DNA from: Paenibacillus tuaregi | Lineage (GTDB): Bacteria > Bacillota > Bacilli > Paenibacillales > Paenibacillaceae | Assembly (NCBI RefSeq): GCF_900086655.1 | Contig: NZ_LT575476.1 | Span: forward strand, 1,262,243-1,326,242 | Direction: 5' to 3' | DNA length: 64,000 bases | In this document: positions 25,234-34,237 of the stretch, in pieces | How the letters are laid out: the number at the start of each line of letters is the position of its first letter | Numbering within the stretch: position 1 is the stretch's first letter | Position numbers and translations under genes: made by a program | Notes under the pieces: generated by a model | Database searches by the model: none | What the model saw: only the letters and a program-made list of their open reading frames with translations | Told to the model about the DNA's origin: nothing

Positions 25234-26751
25234 ATGATTGAGAGTAGTAAGCGGAATACCAGGTTTATTGTAGCCGGCCTGCTTCTGGCTATTCTAATGT
25301 CGGCGATGGATAACACCATTGTGACTACGGCTATGGGCACCATCGTTTCCGAGCTTGGTGGAATGGAACAGTTTATTTGGGTGACCTCGGCTTATATGGT
25401 TACGGTTATGGCCGGAACACCGATATTCGGCAAGTTGTCCGATATGTACGGAAGGAAGCGATTTTTTATTTTCGGCCTGATTGTATTTCTGGTCGGCTCC
25501 ATGCTGTGCGGAATGGCTGGCAGCATCGTGCAGTTGAGTATATTCCGGGCCATTCAGGGGATTGGCGGCGGTGCATTGATGCCGATTGCGTTTACGATTA
25601 TATTTGATATCTTCCCGCCGGAATCGCGCGGCAAAACAACAGGGCTGTTCGGTGCCGTATTTGGCATGTCCAGTATATTTGGCCCGCTGCTCGGGGCATT
25701 TATCACGGAGAGCCTTGGATGGAACTGGGTATTCTATATCAACGTGCCGCTCGGAATCATTTCCTTGATTCTGATCGCTGCATACTATAAAGAATCGATG
25801 TCCCACTCCAAGCAGCGAATTGATTGGGGCGGGGCGGCAACTTTAGTTGGAGCTGTCGTGTGCCTGATGTTCGCCCTGGAGCTTGGCGGCAAGGAATATG
25901 CTTGGGATTCTCTACAGATTATTGGGTTATTCGCGGGGTTTGCGGTGCTGTTCGTGGTGTTTATTATGATAGAGCGGGTGGCCTCTGAGCCTATTATCTC
26001 GTTCAAAATGCTGAGCAACCGCCTGTTTGCGACGAGCAACCTCGTTGCCTTTTTCTACGGCTCGGTGTTTATTGTAGCTACTGTGTATATTCCGATCTTT
26101 GTTCAAGGTGTATTTGGAGGCTCAGCCACGAATTCGGGCCTGATCCTGATGCCGATGATGATCGGTTCGGTCGCCGGCTCACAGGTGGGTGGCCTGCTCA
26201 CCACAAGAACCTCATTCAGGAACATTATGATGATCTCTGTGGTATGCTTCCTGGCAGGCACTGTTCTGCTTAGCACTTTATCGCCAGATACCTCCCGTTT
26301 GATCATGACCTTGTTTACGATTCTGACCGGATTCGGTGTAGGGTTCTCGTTCTCTGTCCTGAGTATGGCGGCGATCCACCACTTTGACATGCGTCAGCGC
26401 GGTTCTGCGACTTCGACGAACTCTTTTCTCCGTTCTCTTGGCATGACACTTGGGATTACGATCTTCGGAATTATCCAGCGCAACGCCTTCTCGGAGAAAA
26501 TGACGTCAGCCTTCGGCGGATCTTCTGCCGGGGCAACCAACTTTGGGAATCCTCAGGAAGCGCTGACTCCAGAGAACCGGAAGCTGATTCCCGAACCGGT
26601 CCTGCATAAGATTACCGAAGCCATGTCCTCTTCCATCGCTCACACATTTATGTGGACGCTGATTCCCGTTGGCTGTGCCGTAATCTGCGTGCTGCTTATG
26701 CCTAAGGACAGAGTGTCTGTGAAGGCTAAGACGGCAAGACAAACCGAGTAG
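25234..26751 (+). CDS. DHA2-family (EmrB/QacA-type) MFS multidrug transporter
   Basis: This 505-residue permease has 14 predicted hydrophobic segments. Motif C-like and family features include AMDNTIVTTAMGTIVSELGG in TM1, GKLSDMYGRKRFFIFG after TM2 and the TM4-5 region RAIQGIGGGALMPIAFTIIFD. Such pumps expel drugs or toxic metabolites using the proton gradient. The padR gene follows 24 bp downstream in the same direction, and paired palindromes overlap its promoter. Expression is therefore probably induced by a substrate that releases the PadR repressor. Confidence 0.93.
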   Translation: MIESSKRNTRFIVAGLLLAILMSAMDNTIVTTAMGTIVSELGGMEQFIWVTSAYMVTVMAGTPIFGKLSDMYGRKRFFIFGLIVFLVGSMLCGMAGSIVQLSIFRAIQGIGGGALMPIAFTIIFDIFPPESRGKTTGLFGAVFGMSSIFGPLLGAFITESLGWNWVFYINVPLGIISLILIAAYYKESMSHSKQRIDWGGAATLVGAVVCLMFALELGGKEYAWDSLQIIGLFAGFAVLFVVFIMIERVASEPIISFKMLSNRLFATSNLVAFFYGSVFIVATVYIPIFVQGVFGGSATNSGLILMPMMIGSVAGSQVGGLLTTRTSFRNIMMISVVCFLAGTVLLSTLSPDTSRLIMTLFTILTGFGVGFSFSVLSMAAIHHFDMRQRGSATSTNSFLRSLGMTLGITIFGIIQRNAFSEKMTSAFGGSSAGATNFGNPQEALTPENRKLIPEPVLHKITEAMSSSIAHTFMWTLIPVGCAVICVLLMPKDRVSVKAKTARQTE

Positions 26752-26775
26752 ACTTGCGAGGGGAGTGACTGGATC

Positions 26776-27345
26776 ATGTCGATCAAGCTGGCGGTTCTTG
26801 GACTGCTTCTTGAGCGGGATATGCATCCTTATGAGATGCGTTTGATTATGCGGGACCGTGCCTTCGACCAGAGCGCCAAGATTCAAATTGGTTCCCTGTA
26901 CTATGCAGTGGATCAGATGGCCAAGCAGGAATATATCGAAGCGGTGGAAGTGATTAAGAGTGATAACCGGCCGGATAAGACCGTCTACCGGATTACAGAT
27001 CAGGGCAGGGATTATTTCGAGAAACTGCTGCTCAGCAAGTTTCAGGAGATTGAGCCGGTCTATCATTCCTTGTATATTGCGCTCGCTTTTGCCGGAAAAG
27101 GCGATCAGAAGAAAATTGCCTCTATTCTGCAGAGCAGAGTGGAGGAGGCCGAGCATCAGGTGAATTATTTGTACCAGGTGTATGAGGAGCATATCGGCAC
27201 CGTATCCCGCAGTGTCCTTCATCTGATGGCGGGGAGATACGAGCATGCTAAGACCGAGCTCGGATGGCTGAAAAGGGTGTACGAGGATGCGTGCGCCGAA
27301 AGGCTGAATGAACGGGGCAGCACCCCGATCCTGGAAGACGAATAG
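26776..27345 (+). CDS. PadR-family transcriptional regulator
   Basis: The 189-residue product has the PadR winged helix at the N-terminus (LAVLGLLLERDMHPYEMRLIM, split by a turn, then IGSLYYAVDQMAKQEYIE and YRITDQGRDYFEKLL). A longer helical C-terminal domain (about residues 90-175) serves dimerisation, as in the larger PadR proteins. GAGGGGAGTG lies before the ATG. It is encoded behind the DHA2 pump and likely represses the operon through the palindromes at 25163-25211. Confidence 0.92.
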   Translation: MSIKLAVLGLLLERDMHPYEMRLIMRDRAFDQSAKIQIGSLYYAVDQMAKQEYIEAVEVIKSDNRPDKTVYRITDQGRDYFEKLLLSKFQEIEPVYHSLYIALAFAGKGDQKKIASILQSRVEEAEHQVNYLYQVYEEHIGTVSRSVLHLMAGRYEHAKTELGWLKRVYEDACAERLNERGSTPILEDE

Positions 27346-27370
27346 ATAAGAAGGCAGGAGTAATTACACA

Positions 27371-27425
27371 GGTACCCATACACTGGACACTTGAAAGAGT
27401 GTTTAGTGTATGGGTACCTTTTTAT
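27371..27425. terminator. Bidirectional terminator between padR and the EamA gene
   Basis: GGTACCCATACACT and its complement form a 14-bp stem around an inner hairpin (ACACTT/GAGTGT), followed by TTTTTA on the plus strand. Confidence 0.93.
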
Positions 27426-27447
27426 GTACCGGAATTTATATTGGGAG

Positions 27448-28305
27448 TCACCCCCACATTCCTACAATCAGAATTCCACCGGCAATGACCACGGAGCCAA
27501 TAATCCGCTGTGTTCCTTGTTTTTCTTTAAGCAAGAGCACCCCTAGCAATGTGGCAAAGACAGTCCCTGTCTCCCGCAGCGGGCCGATATGTGCCATGGG
27601 CGCTTGCTGCATGGCGAACAGGAAGAGCAGATAAGAGCCTGGGTTCAACACGGCACCGAGCAGCATCGTCCGCCAGTTAGCCTTCCATTCCGCACGAAGC
27701 TCGCCGGAGAGCAAGACCTGTGGCGTAAGGCCGGCTACAAAACCAATATTGGTTACCTCTAGGAGGGCCAAAGGGGAAATATGCTGCAAATTTAACTTGT
27801 CAACGAATACATAACAGGTGATGCAGGCGCCGATCCCGAGCGCCATAAAAAAAGGTTTAATCTCTTGCAGCCGGACCGATAAATCGTGCTTCCGGGTCCC
27901 CATTCCGGCATGTACCAAGAATCCGCACAGCATCAGGCCTATTCCGAACCATCCGGCTCCAGAGAGCGATTCCTTCAGGAGAATGACTCCAACCAATGGA
28001 ACCAGTAAAGTGCTGGCGCCGCGCATGACCGGATAGACTTGCGAAAGGTCTCCAAGCTCGTAGGCTTGGGACAACAGCCAGGAGTACAGGGCTTGCAGTA
28101 CCGCGGACAAAGCCATCAAGGCGTAAGCTTCGGCAGACAAGGATTGGAGCCCCAGCTCCTGAATCAAAGAAGGCAGGAGCAAAATTGTGGGCAGCATCAT
28201 GATCGACCACAGAAAGACGCTTTTGTTCCTGCTTTGTTTGGTGAACAGATTCCAGACAGCATGGGCCATGCCGGAAGCGACAACGAGAAGTATGGGGAGT
28301 AGCAT
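27448..28305 (-). CDS. EamA-family transporter
   Basis: The 285-residue product has ten hydrophobic segments in two EamA repeats. Features include ASGMAHAVWNLFTKQSRNK near the N-terminus, YPVMRGASTLLVPLVGVILLKE in the first half and the matching AHIGPLRETGTVFATLLGVLL in the second. The substrate is unknown. It lies 32 bp behind the metallophosphoesterase gene in the same direction, so the two probably share the DeoR-controlled promoter. The ribosome binding site is weak, hinting at translational coupling or low expression. Confidence 0.85.
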   Translation of the reverse strand: MLLPILLVVASGMAHAVWNLFTKQSRNKSVFLWSIMMLPTILLLPSLIQELGLQSLSAEAYALMALSAVLQALYSWLLSQAYELGDLSQVYPVMRGASTLLVPLVGVILLKESLSGAGWFGIGLMLCGFLVHAGMGTRKHDLSVRLQEIKPFFMALGIGACITCYVFVDKLNLQHISPLALLEVTNIGFVAGLTPQVLLSGELRAEWKANWRTMLLGAVLNPGSYLLFLFAMQQAPMAHIGPLRETGTVFATLLGVLLLKEKQGTQRIIGSVVIAGGILIVGMWG

Positions 28306-28337
28306 TTACGTTTTCATTCCATTCTTGATGGTATTGG

Positions 28338-29291
28338 TTATTGGTCTCTCTCTGGGGAATGAGCTGGCTGTTCCATTATGGGTGTGCCGTCCTCAAGACG
28401 AAGCCAGGTTTCGAAGCCCGGCTTGTCCTGAGTAAGCCTGATCAAGCGGGCGCCGCGGGGGAACCCCTCTTTGCCGTAGGTATTGAAGCCGCTTGCCCTT
28501 CCGTAACAAAGTGAGATGCCGTATAGGTTCCCCATATAGTCGTTGATATGGTCATGCCCGCAGAACGTTCCGATAACATCGCCCATTTCGAGCAGTGCCG
28601 CAAACATGCCGGAATTGACGGCTGGACTGCACACCTGCTCCTGTTTATGCCCATAGCAGATTTGGGTGTCCCAAACCTCTTTATATTCAGGAAGAGGGAT
28701 ATGGAAAAAGGCAAGCGCAGGCAGTTTGCTTCCTTTTCTCCCCGAGCCCAAGCGGTCCGATTCGGCGGTGAGCCAGTTGATTTGTTCCCGTTTTATCCAG
28801 TCATAGCCCTGGACGCTGGGGTTCGTGGAATAACTGCCGGAGTCGAGAAAATAAAGATTCGCCGCCGGACTGCCCTCCTGGTCAGCGATCTGAAGGGTGT
28901 AGTTGCTGCCAGGTAGATGTTTCGGACCGGACTTAGTCACCGTATGCCGATGCTTTAGGGCAACCTGCAATAGCTCTTCCCGGGTAATCCGCTGTTCCGT
29001 GTCATGATTGCCAAAGACGAAAGCCCAAGGGATTCCGCGGTCTTCTACCGCCCGGACGGCCTCGCGGAAGGCGTGTTCCGGAGACTCGCACTCCGGCCCT
29101 CCGCCGGAAACCTTCCCGATGTAAATGACATCGCCGGTAAACACAGCAAGATCCGGCTGCTCTATATCCAGTATTTGTTCCATTAGCGCACGGGTGCGCA
29201 GATCTTTCTCTTGCCCGTCCTTCCAGTGCAGGTCCGTAAACTGAACGATAGTAAAGGTTCCATCTTCCCGGAATGCCAACTGCTGGCTCAT
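28338..29291 (-). CDS. Calcineurin-like metallophosphoesterase
   Basis: The 317-residue product has the full metallophosphatase ligand set: FTDLHWKDG (about 16), VFTGDVIYIG (about 53), FVFGNHDTEQR (about 92), FFHIPLPEY (about 195) and CGHDHINDYMG (about 244). It resembles purple-acid-phosphatase-like/DCR2-type proteins. No signal peptide is visible, so it is probably cytoplasmic. The substrate, a phosphomonoester or diester, is unknown. It is divergent from a DeoR-type regulator with paired operator arrays between them, suggesting control by a sugar phosphate. Confidence 0.88.
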   Translation of the reverse strand: MSQQLAFREDGTFTIVQFTDLHWKDGQEKDLRTRALMEQILDIEQPDLAVFTGDVIYIGKVSGGGPECESPEHAFREAVRAVEDRGIPWAFVFGNHDTEQRITREELLQVALKHRHTVTKSGPKHLPGSNYTLQIADQEGSPAANLYFLDSGSYSTNPSVQGYDWIKREQINWLTAESDRLGSGRKGSKLPALAFFHIPLPEYKEVWDTQICYGHKQEQVCSPAVNSGMFAALLEMGDVIGTFCGHDHINDYMGNLYGISLCYGRASGFNTYGKEGFPRGARLIRLTQDKPGFETWLRLEDGTPIMEQPAHSPERDQ

Positions 29292-29315
29292 ATTCGTTCC
29301 TCCTCATTTTGGCAA

Positions 29316-29398
29316 CGTGGTTTCGCGTGGTTGTCTGTTGTTTTATGTTGTTTCATGTTGTTTTAAGTGATTGTATCTCTGCCCTTCAAATCCGTCAA
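29316..29398 (-). promoter_or_regulatory. Metallophosphoesterase promoter with 10-bp-period operator array
   Basis: On the minus strand TTGACG (29398-29393) and TACAAT (29375-29370) are 17 bp apart. From the -10 box downstream, 29316-29375 consists of six 10-bp units related to TGTTGTTTTA; the three central units differ at one base and the outer ones decay. Such a direct-repeat array is typical of DeoR-type operators. Confidence 0.8.
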
Positions 29399-29440
29399 TA
29401 GATTTGGTCAATTTAAACGGGAAAGGTGAATATTATTAGG

Positions 29441-29516
29441 TTGACAAGAGAAAATCCAATCTATAAACTTGCCTTAATAACACAAAATCACATAAAAACA
29501 CATGAAAACACAATCC
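29441..29516 (+). promoter_or_regulatory. deoR-type gene promoter with inverted 10-bp operator array
   Basis: TTGACA (29441-29446) and TAAACT (29464-29469) are 17 bp apart. Just downstream, 29476-29516 holds four 10-bp units related to AAAACACATG. These are the reverse complement of the TGTTGTTTTA unit seen at 29316-29375. The array covers the expected transcription start, consistent with autorepression. Confidence 0.8.
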
Positions 29517-29541
29517 TTATTGGGCTTGGAGGAGATTCAAA

Positions 29542-30378
29542 ATGTCTTTATCCCATGAAGAACGCAGAGAGACCATCCTTGCCCAACTTGGCACGGAAGG
29601 AAAGGTTCAAGTGCATGCGCTGGCCATGTCGTTCAATGTATCCATGGAGACGATTCGCAGGGATCTGGACAGGCTCGAAAAGGAGGGGAAGCTGCGCAAA
29701 GTATACGGAGGCGCGGTACTGGCCCGTTCCGAACAAACCGAGCCCGCTTTCTTTAAGCGGTCGCGTATGCACTTCGGGGAAAAGCAGGTAATCGGCAAGC
29801 TCGCGGCGTCGCTGATTCATGACGGAGAGACGATTCTTCTGGATAATGGAACGACCACAATTGAAATCATTAAGCAGTTGAAGGATCGTTCCCATGTAAC
29901 GGTCATTACGAATTCAGTTCCAATTCTTAACTTCGCGTTGAAGGAGTTCAGGGGTAAGGTTATCTTTGCAGGAGGAGAAATCAATGCAAAGTATCAGGCA
30001 GCCACAGGCCCGATGGTATATGAACTGCTGGATCAGTTCAAGGTGAACAAGGCCTTCATTTCGGCGGGAGGGATATCGCTGTCGGATGGGATCACCGATT
30101 TCGATCCGGACGAAGCCGGGGTTTCGAGGAAAATGATGAAACGCGCGGAAGAATCCATATTGGTTGCGGACCATTCCAAGTTTGGAGTTACGGCGTTTGC
30201 CAGAATATCAGCCATCGAGGACATTTCGATGATAATAACGGATGAAGCTTGTCCTCAGGAATGGCTGGAGGCGCTGCAGCGCCTGAACGTGGAAGTTATC
30301 GCTGGAGAGAACGGGAATAGACAGGCACAGCTTCGTTCAAATCCAAAGAAAAATCACAAGACGAGTAAAAGTCAATGA
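29542..30378 (+). CDS. DeoR/GlpR-family transcriptional regulator
   Basis: The 278-residue product has a DeoR helix-turn-helix (VHALAMSFNVSMETIRRDLD, then KEGKLRKVYGGAVL) and a sugar-isomerase-like sensor domain with DNGTTTIEI and the C-terminal ADHSKFG motif. DeoR proteins usually sense sugar phosphates. TTGGAGGAG precedes the ATG. Matching operator arrays at its own promoter and at the divergent metallophosphoesterase promoter mark it as the local regulator. Confidence 0.93.
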   Translation: MSLSHEERRETILAQLGTEGKVQVHALAMSFNVSMETIRRDLDRLEKEGKLRKVYGGAVLARSEQTEPAFFKRSRMHFGEKQVIGKLAASLIHDGETILLDNGTTTIEIIKQLKDRSHVTVITNSVPILNFALKEFRGKVIFAGGEINAKYQAATGPMVYELLDQFKVNKAFISAGGISLSDGITDFDPDEAGVSRKMMKRAEESILVADHSKFGVTAFARISAIEDISMIITDEACPQEWLEALQRLNVEVIAGENGNRQAQLRSNPKKNHKTSKSQ

Positions 30379-30400
30379 AAATAGGACTCCATTGATAAGA

Positions 30401-30430
30401 GGCCGGATCCAGCATAGGGTCCGGCTTTGG
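30401..30430 (+). terminator. Terminator after the DeoR gene
   Basis: GCCGGATCC / GGGTCCGGC stem with TTTGGTTT following. Confidence 0.75.
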
Positions 30431-30454
30431 TTTGTAATTATGAAGGTTTTTGGA

Positions 30455-30745
30455 TTATATGAAGAATGGAAGCAGGAATATTGAAGCAATGGGAAAAGGA
30501 ATACGGCGCTGCAGGAAACGACGACGGGGAAAAAAGCCTGGATAGAAACCAAATTGTCTATAGGTTGATTCCTGTGCGGGCATGCCACGCATTTCCTGAA
30601 TCATTTCGCCAGTTGGAACAGCAAGCGTGACATACTCATTATCAACATGGGTAATGAATCCATCGTAAGAGCGACCATCTGTTGTATTAATTCCAACATA
30701 TTGATACATCAGTCTCCAGCATATTTCTTTATGATCAGTCTCCAT
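30455..30745 (-). CDS. Small Sm-like-fold protein of unknown function
   Basis: The 96-residue product starts with METDHKEICWRLMYQYVGIN and TTDGRSYDGFITHVDNEYVTLAV, an Sm-like beta-barrel pattern (strand, DG turn, VD, V-L strand). It ends in a Phe/Arg-rich tail with a hydrophobic finish (IPFPIASIFLLPFFI). ATG 30745 has GGGAGG six bases upstream. It resembles the protein at 60060-60362 in layout: an Sm-like core then a hydrophobic segment and an unusual aromatic tail. No function is known. Confidence 0.6.
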   Translation of the reverse strand: METDHKEICWRLMYQYVGINTTDGRSYDGFITHVDNEYVTLAVPTGEMIQEMRGMPAQESTYRQFGFYPGFFPRRRFLQRRIPFPIASIFLLPFFI

Positions 30746-30966
30746 GGTTAACCTCCCTGGGTAAATGTAATACAACACCAGTCTATGGACGATAACCCGA
30801 ACTGCTCACGACACCTGCCTAATATCAAATTTATGGGCGGCAGAATACTTGGGTGGGTGGCTTATTCTAAGAGAAATCATAGATCGGCACCATTTAAGGA
30901 CCATCATGTTTAAAAATGCCCGGATGACGGTATAAAGGGAATAATAACGGTAACGAGGTGAGAAAC

Positions 30967-31188
30967 GTGGAGAATAACAATAGACCGGATCATGGCCCTT
31001 CCGGCATGGATCATGCCGAGCAGTACGAAACGGAGCGTGAAAGCCTGTTTGACCGGTTCGAGAGTGAACAGACGGTGGACTCCATTCCGATGGAAGATTT
31101 GACTGAAGAGCAGATGGAAGAGAAGGACATGGAAGCCAGCAAGCATACCTCATCAACCGAGAAGAAATACAAAGTAGACTTTGAGTGA
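30967..31188 (+). CDS. Small acidic hydrophilic protein
   Basis: The 73-residue product is rich in Glu, Asp and Ser and has no hydrophobic segment: ESLFDRFESEQTVDSIPMED and LTEEQMEEKDMEASKHTSS are typical stretches. GTG 30967 is chosen because GAGGTGA lies 5-8 bases upstream; an in-frame GTG at 30958 is possible. It appears intrinsically disordered. No family was recognised, and a convergent terminator hairpin follows at 31254. Confidence 0.5.
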   Translation: MENNNRPDHGPSGMDHAEQYETERESLFDRFESEQTVDSIPMEDLTEEQMEEKDMEASKHTSSTEKKYKVDFE

Positions 31189-31253
31189 AAAATAAAACCA
31201 TTACTGCGCGCAGCTCCCAATCACCGTGTGGCCTGCATGACGGAGATCCACCC

Positions 31254-31297
31254 AAAGAGCGGCATTAGCGTATTTAATACGCCGATGCCGCTCTTTA
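31254..31297. terminator. Convergent terminator-like hairpin
   Basis: AAAGAGCGGCAT and its complement make a 12-bp stem extended by an inner GCGTATT/AATACGC hairpin. T-runs are short (TTT). It lies between the acidic protein gene and the dehydrogenase gene, which converge. Confidence 0.75.
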
Positions 31298-31340
31298 GTG
31301 TGAAAGTACAAGTTTGATCTGATCCGTACCCTGCTCCTGA

Positions 31341-32327
31341 TTATACGTCCCGCAGCTCCTTAACGAGTCCAGCCGGTGATTCGCCCTGAAGAACACGGAC
31401 CAAATTCTCGGCGGCCCGCATCGCCATATCGGTGCGCGTCTTCTCAGTTGCAGAGCCGATATGGGGAAGCAGCACGACATTGGACATCTTCAGCAGCGGG
31501 TTCGAAGGATCTATCGGCTCCTTCTCGAATACGTCCAGTCCCGCTCCGTAGATGACCCCGTTCTGCAGTGCCTGGATCAAAGCTTCTTCATCCACGGTCT
31601 GTCCCCGGGAAGCATTGATGAAGATGGCCGTCCGCTTCATCTTGGCAAATTCCGCTTCACCGATCATATGGCGGGTCTCCTCCGTGAGTGGGGTCATCAG
31701 AACGATGAAGTCGGAGCTGCCCAGCAGCTCATCCATACTGGAGTACACCGCGCCATAATCCTGCTCGGCCTGCTCGCTCCGGTGGCGGTTATGGTAGAGA
31801 ATATCCATTCCGAAGCCATGCTTCGCCCTGTGTGCAACAGCGCGTCCGATGCTTCCCATCCCGATAATACCAAGTGTTTTGTGATGAACATCCAGGCCGA
31901 ACAAGCTCTCGTTGTCACCGCGTTTCCAGTTCCCTTCCCGGATGTACTTGTCCATCTCAGGCACGCGGCGTGCAACCGACAGCATCATGGAGAGAATCAG
32001 GTCGGCCACGGTGTCGTTCAGCACGTCGGGTGTGTTGGTCCCCTTGATCCCACGCCGCTTCATTTCCTCAATGTCAAAATTGTTGTAGCCCACGCTCATT
32101 GTGCTAACCACCTTCAGGTTGGGGGCGTGATCCAGCAGCTCAGCATTAATCCTGCCACCGGTGGTCAGCAGGCCGTCCACATCAGAAATATGCTCTATAA
32201 TTTCCTCTAAGGAGGCCGGTTTGTCCCCGCTCCATTTGGTATAGGTGCAGTGCTGGGCCAGATATTGCTCTACTTCGGGAGGAATGGGTCTCGCAATGAA
32301 AATTTTAGGTTTGGTTGTTGTCGTCAT
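31341..32327 (-). CDS. D-2-hydroxyacid dehydrogenase (glyoxylate/hydroxypyruvate reductase type)
   Basis: The 328-residue NAD(P)-dependent enzyme has the Rossmann motif GIIGMGSIGRAVAHRA (about 152), the catalytic Arg in FINASRGQTVDE, the Glu in GAGLDVFEKEP and the catalytic His in VVLLPHIGSATEKTR. It most resembles GyaR/GhrB-type glyoxylate reductases that interconvert glyoxylate/glycolate or hydroxypyruvate/D-glycerate. The ATG at 32327 has AAGGAG at suitable spacing. It is divergent from the ABC-2 transporter genes. Confidence 0.9.
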   Translation of the reverse strand: MTTTTKPKIFIARPIPPEVEQYLAQHCTYTKWSGDKPASLEEIIEHISDVDGLLTTGGRINAELLDHAPNLKVVSTMSVGYNNFDIEEMKRRGIKGTNTPDVLNDTVADLILSMMLSVARRVPEMDKYIREGNWKRGDNESLFGLDVHHKTLGIIGMGSIGRAVAHRAKHGFGMDILYHNRHRSEQAEQDYGAVYSSMDELLGSSDFIVLMTPLTEETRHMIGEAEFAKMKRTAIFINASRGQTVDEEALIQALQNGVIYGAGLDVFEKEPIDPSNPLLKMSNVVLLPHIGSATEKTRTDMAMRAAENLVRVLQGESPAGLVKELRDV

Positions 32328-32543
32328 TTCAGGGCTCCTTTCTATGAAACATAACAAAAATGAACACAAGTCTCCCTTCATATTACCCCAAATTTCATCG
32401 TTACCGTTAATTTCGCCACTTCCCTAGCAGAAGCTGTTCTCCCGCGTAGAACTATGCGGTCAGATGAAGAAACCGTAGGAGGAAGAGTGAACGAATGCCC
32501 TGGGCCTAAGGTACCGTTCCATCTACAAGAAGGCAAAAAAAGG

Positions 32544-32573
32544 TTGCCCTAATCTGGAATGATCTGGTATGAT
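32544..32573 (+). promoter_or_regulatory. Candidate promoter of the ABC-2 exporter operon
   Basis: TTGCCC (32544-32549) and TATGAT (32568-32573) are 18 bp apart, about 75 bp before the first permease gene. Nothing else is recognised in the 32328-32647 gap. Confidence 0.5.
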
Positions 32574-32647
32574 ATTGTCCTTCTTTCATTTTCGCCTTGT
32601 CTGAAGTGGACGGGTCCGCCGTCTAATAAGCTTATCGGAGGTGCTGC

Positions 32648-33424
32648 ATGCTTTATTTCACTTTGGCTTCCAAAGCCTACGCCCGCAATTTGCAATACCG
32701 CGGAGCCCACATGGTGCACAATATCGCCAGTGCGATGTTCGGCTTCATGTATGCGTGTATCTGGATCGGACTAGGTTCGGATTACTCGCTTGGAGAGTAC
32801 GGAACGCAGGGGATGGTGAACTATATCTCCTTTACTCAAGCCGCGCTCTGGATCTCCAGCTTCATTACCAATGGCCTCGGCATTCCCCAAGCCGTCAGAA
32901 CGGGCCATATTTCCTTGGATTTAATGCGTCCGGTCCATCTGTTCAGCCACATGATGGCCAAAGAATGGGGTCAGATCGCTTACCAATTCGTCTACAAATC
33001 GATCCCGATCTACCTTGTGTATTACGTGGTATTCTCCCTGAAGCTCCCCGGAAAGGTGTCGGAGCTCCTGTTTGTTGCTCTTGCCCTGGCTGGTGCTGCC
33101 TATCTATCGATTTGCATGAATTATCTCATCGGCGCATCCGCACTGTGGACTACTGAATCATCCTGGTTATATTGGGGCAACCACGCGATGATTAATCTCC
33201 TTGCAGGCTTCTTTATTCCCATCGAATGGCTGCCGGGCTGGCTGCAGACCATTGCCTGGTGGTCTCCGTATCCCTACCTCCTGTATGTACCGACAAAATT
33301 ATATTTAGGCTCTGGTGAAGCCTCCTATTTGTGGGGAACGCTGTTTTGGTGCGCGCTGCTCACACTAACCTGTCTGCTGGCGACTGGATTTTTAAGGCGG
33401 AAAGTGGAGGTGCAGGGAGGATGA
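32648..33424 (+). CDS. ABC-2 family transporter permease, first subunit
   Basis: The 258-residue protein has six hydrophobic segments and starts with a cytoplasmic ASKAYARNLQYRGAHM segment, as in the DUF990-like ABC-2 permeases. GTPase-like or catalytic motifs are absent. CGGAGGTGCTGC precedes the ATG. Its stop overlaps the start of the next permease (ATGA). With that permease and the ATPase at 34238 it forms a complete three-gene exporter. The substrate is unknown; similar sets are often only annotated as viologen or multidrug exporters. Confidence 0.88.
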   Translation: MLYFTLASKAYARNLQYRGAHMVHNIASAMFGFMYACIWIGLGSDYSLGEYGTQGMVNYISFTQAALWISSFITNGLGIPQAVRTGHISLDLMRPVHLFSHMMAKEWGQIAYQFVYKSIPIYLVYYVVFSLKLPGKVSELLFVALALAGAAYLSICMNYLIGASALWTTESSWLYWGNHAMINLLAGFFIPIEWLPGWLQTIAWWSPYPYLLYVPTKLYLGSGEASYLWGTLFWCALLTLTCLLATGFLRRKVEVQGG

Positions 33425-34221
33425 CCGTGAAATCCTGGCTGTCTTTATATGGGTTATTGATTCGAACAAGCATCAAGAGCCGCATGCAGTACAAATTCAA
33501 TTTTGTGCTCGCTTCCTTCCTGGCCGCATTGATTCAAATCTCGGAATTTCTGATGGTCGCGATTGTGCTCCATAAATTCGGTGCCATTCAGGGCTGGTCA
33601 ATGCACGAGATCGGTTATCTGTTTGCGGTAATCACACTATCCAAGACGTTGTACCGGACATTTGCCGATGAAGTGCACCATCTGGAGAATTATTTGGTGA
33701 ACGGCGAACTTGACCAGCTGCTTACGCGCCCGCTGCCGGTTCTGCTGGCACTGATGCCGCAGAAATTCAGGATCATGCTGGGTGAAGTGCTTCAGGGCGG
33801 GTTTCTGCTGTGGTGGTCGCTCCATGGCATGATGGTGAGCGGCCAAGTCGGCTGGAGCGCTGTGCCGCAATCACTGTATATCATCGTGACGGGTGCCGTC
33901 ATTTTGTTCTCGATCGGCCTTGCCACTGCAACCTTCGGCTTCTGGACAACCAGAACTAGTGAGCTGCAGAACCTGACGGAGGATGCCGCAAGGACCGCTG
34001 CCCAATACCCGTTAACGTTGTATCCAAAGTGGATGTCTTCGATTTTGCTGATTGTTATTCCTGTTGGTCTGGTCAACTATGTCCCGTCTCTGTACATACT
34101 TCGGGGGGAGCTCGGAGTCTGGGTGCTACCGGCGTTGGCCGCCGCTGCGCTTGGATGTCTTGCAATCAGCCTGAAATTTTGGCAGTTCGGCTTGACCAAG
34201 TATCAAAGTACGGGCAGTTAA
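33421..34221 (+). CDS. ABC-2 family transporter permease, second subunit
   Basis: The 266-residue protein begins with WLSLYGLLIRTSIKSRMQYK and has six hydrophobic segments. It has the conserved DEVHHLENYLVNGELDQLLTRPLP loop between TM2 and TM3 typical of this permease subfamily. It is a paralogue in layout to the upstream permease, so the channel is probably a heterodimer. ATG 33421 overlaps the previous stop. Confidence 0.88.
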   Translation: MTVKSWLSLYGLLIRTSIKSRMQYKFNFVLASFLAALIQISEFLMVAIVLHKFGAIQGWSMHEIGYLFAVITLSKTLYRTFADEVHHLENYLVNGELDQLLTRPLPVLLALMPQKFRIMLGEVLQGGFLLWWSLHGMMVSGQVGWSAVPQSLYIIVTGAVILFSIGLATATFGFWTTRTSELQNLTEDAARTAAQYPLTLYPKWMSSILLIVIPVGLVNYVPSLYILRGELGVWVLPALAAAALGCLAISLKFWQFGLTKYQSTGS

Positions 34222-34237
34222 GGAAGGAGCGAACATC

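Noticed and set aside
29316-29375. CRISPR-like or telomere-like short tandem repeat
   Set aside because: Units are only 10 bp, degenerate and placed exactly on a promoter, which fits an operator array.
30806-31255. Minus-strand open frame opposite the acidic protein gene
   Set aside because: Cys/Arg/Ser-rich content looks like antisense translation, and it ends in the convergent region without a start site.
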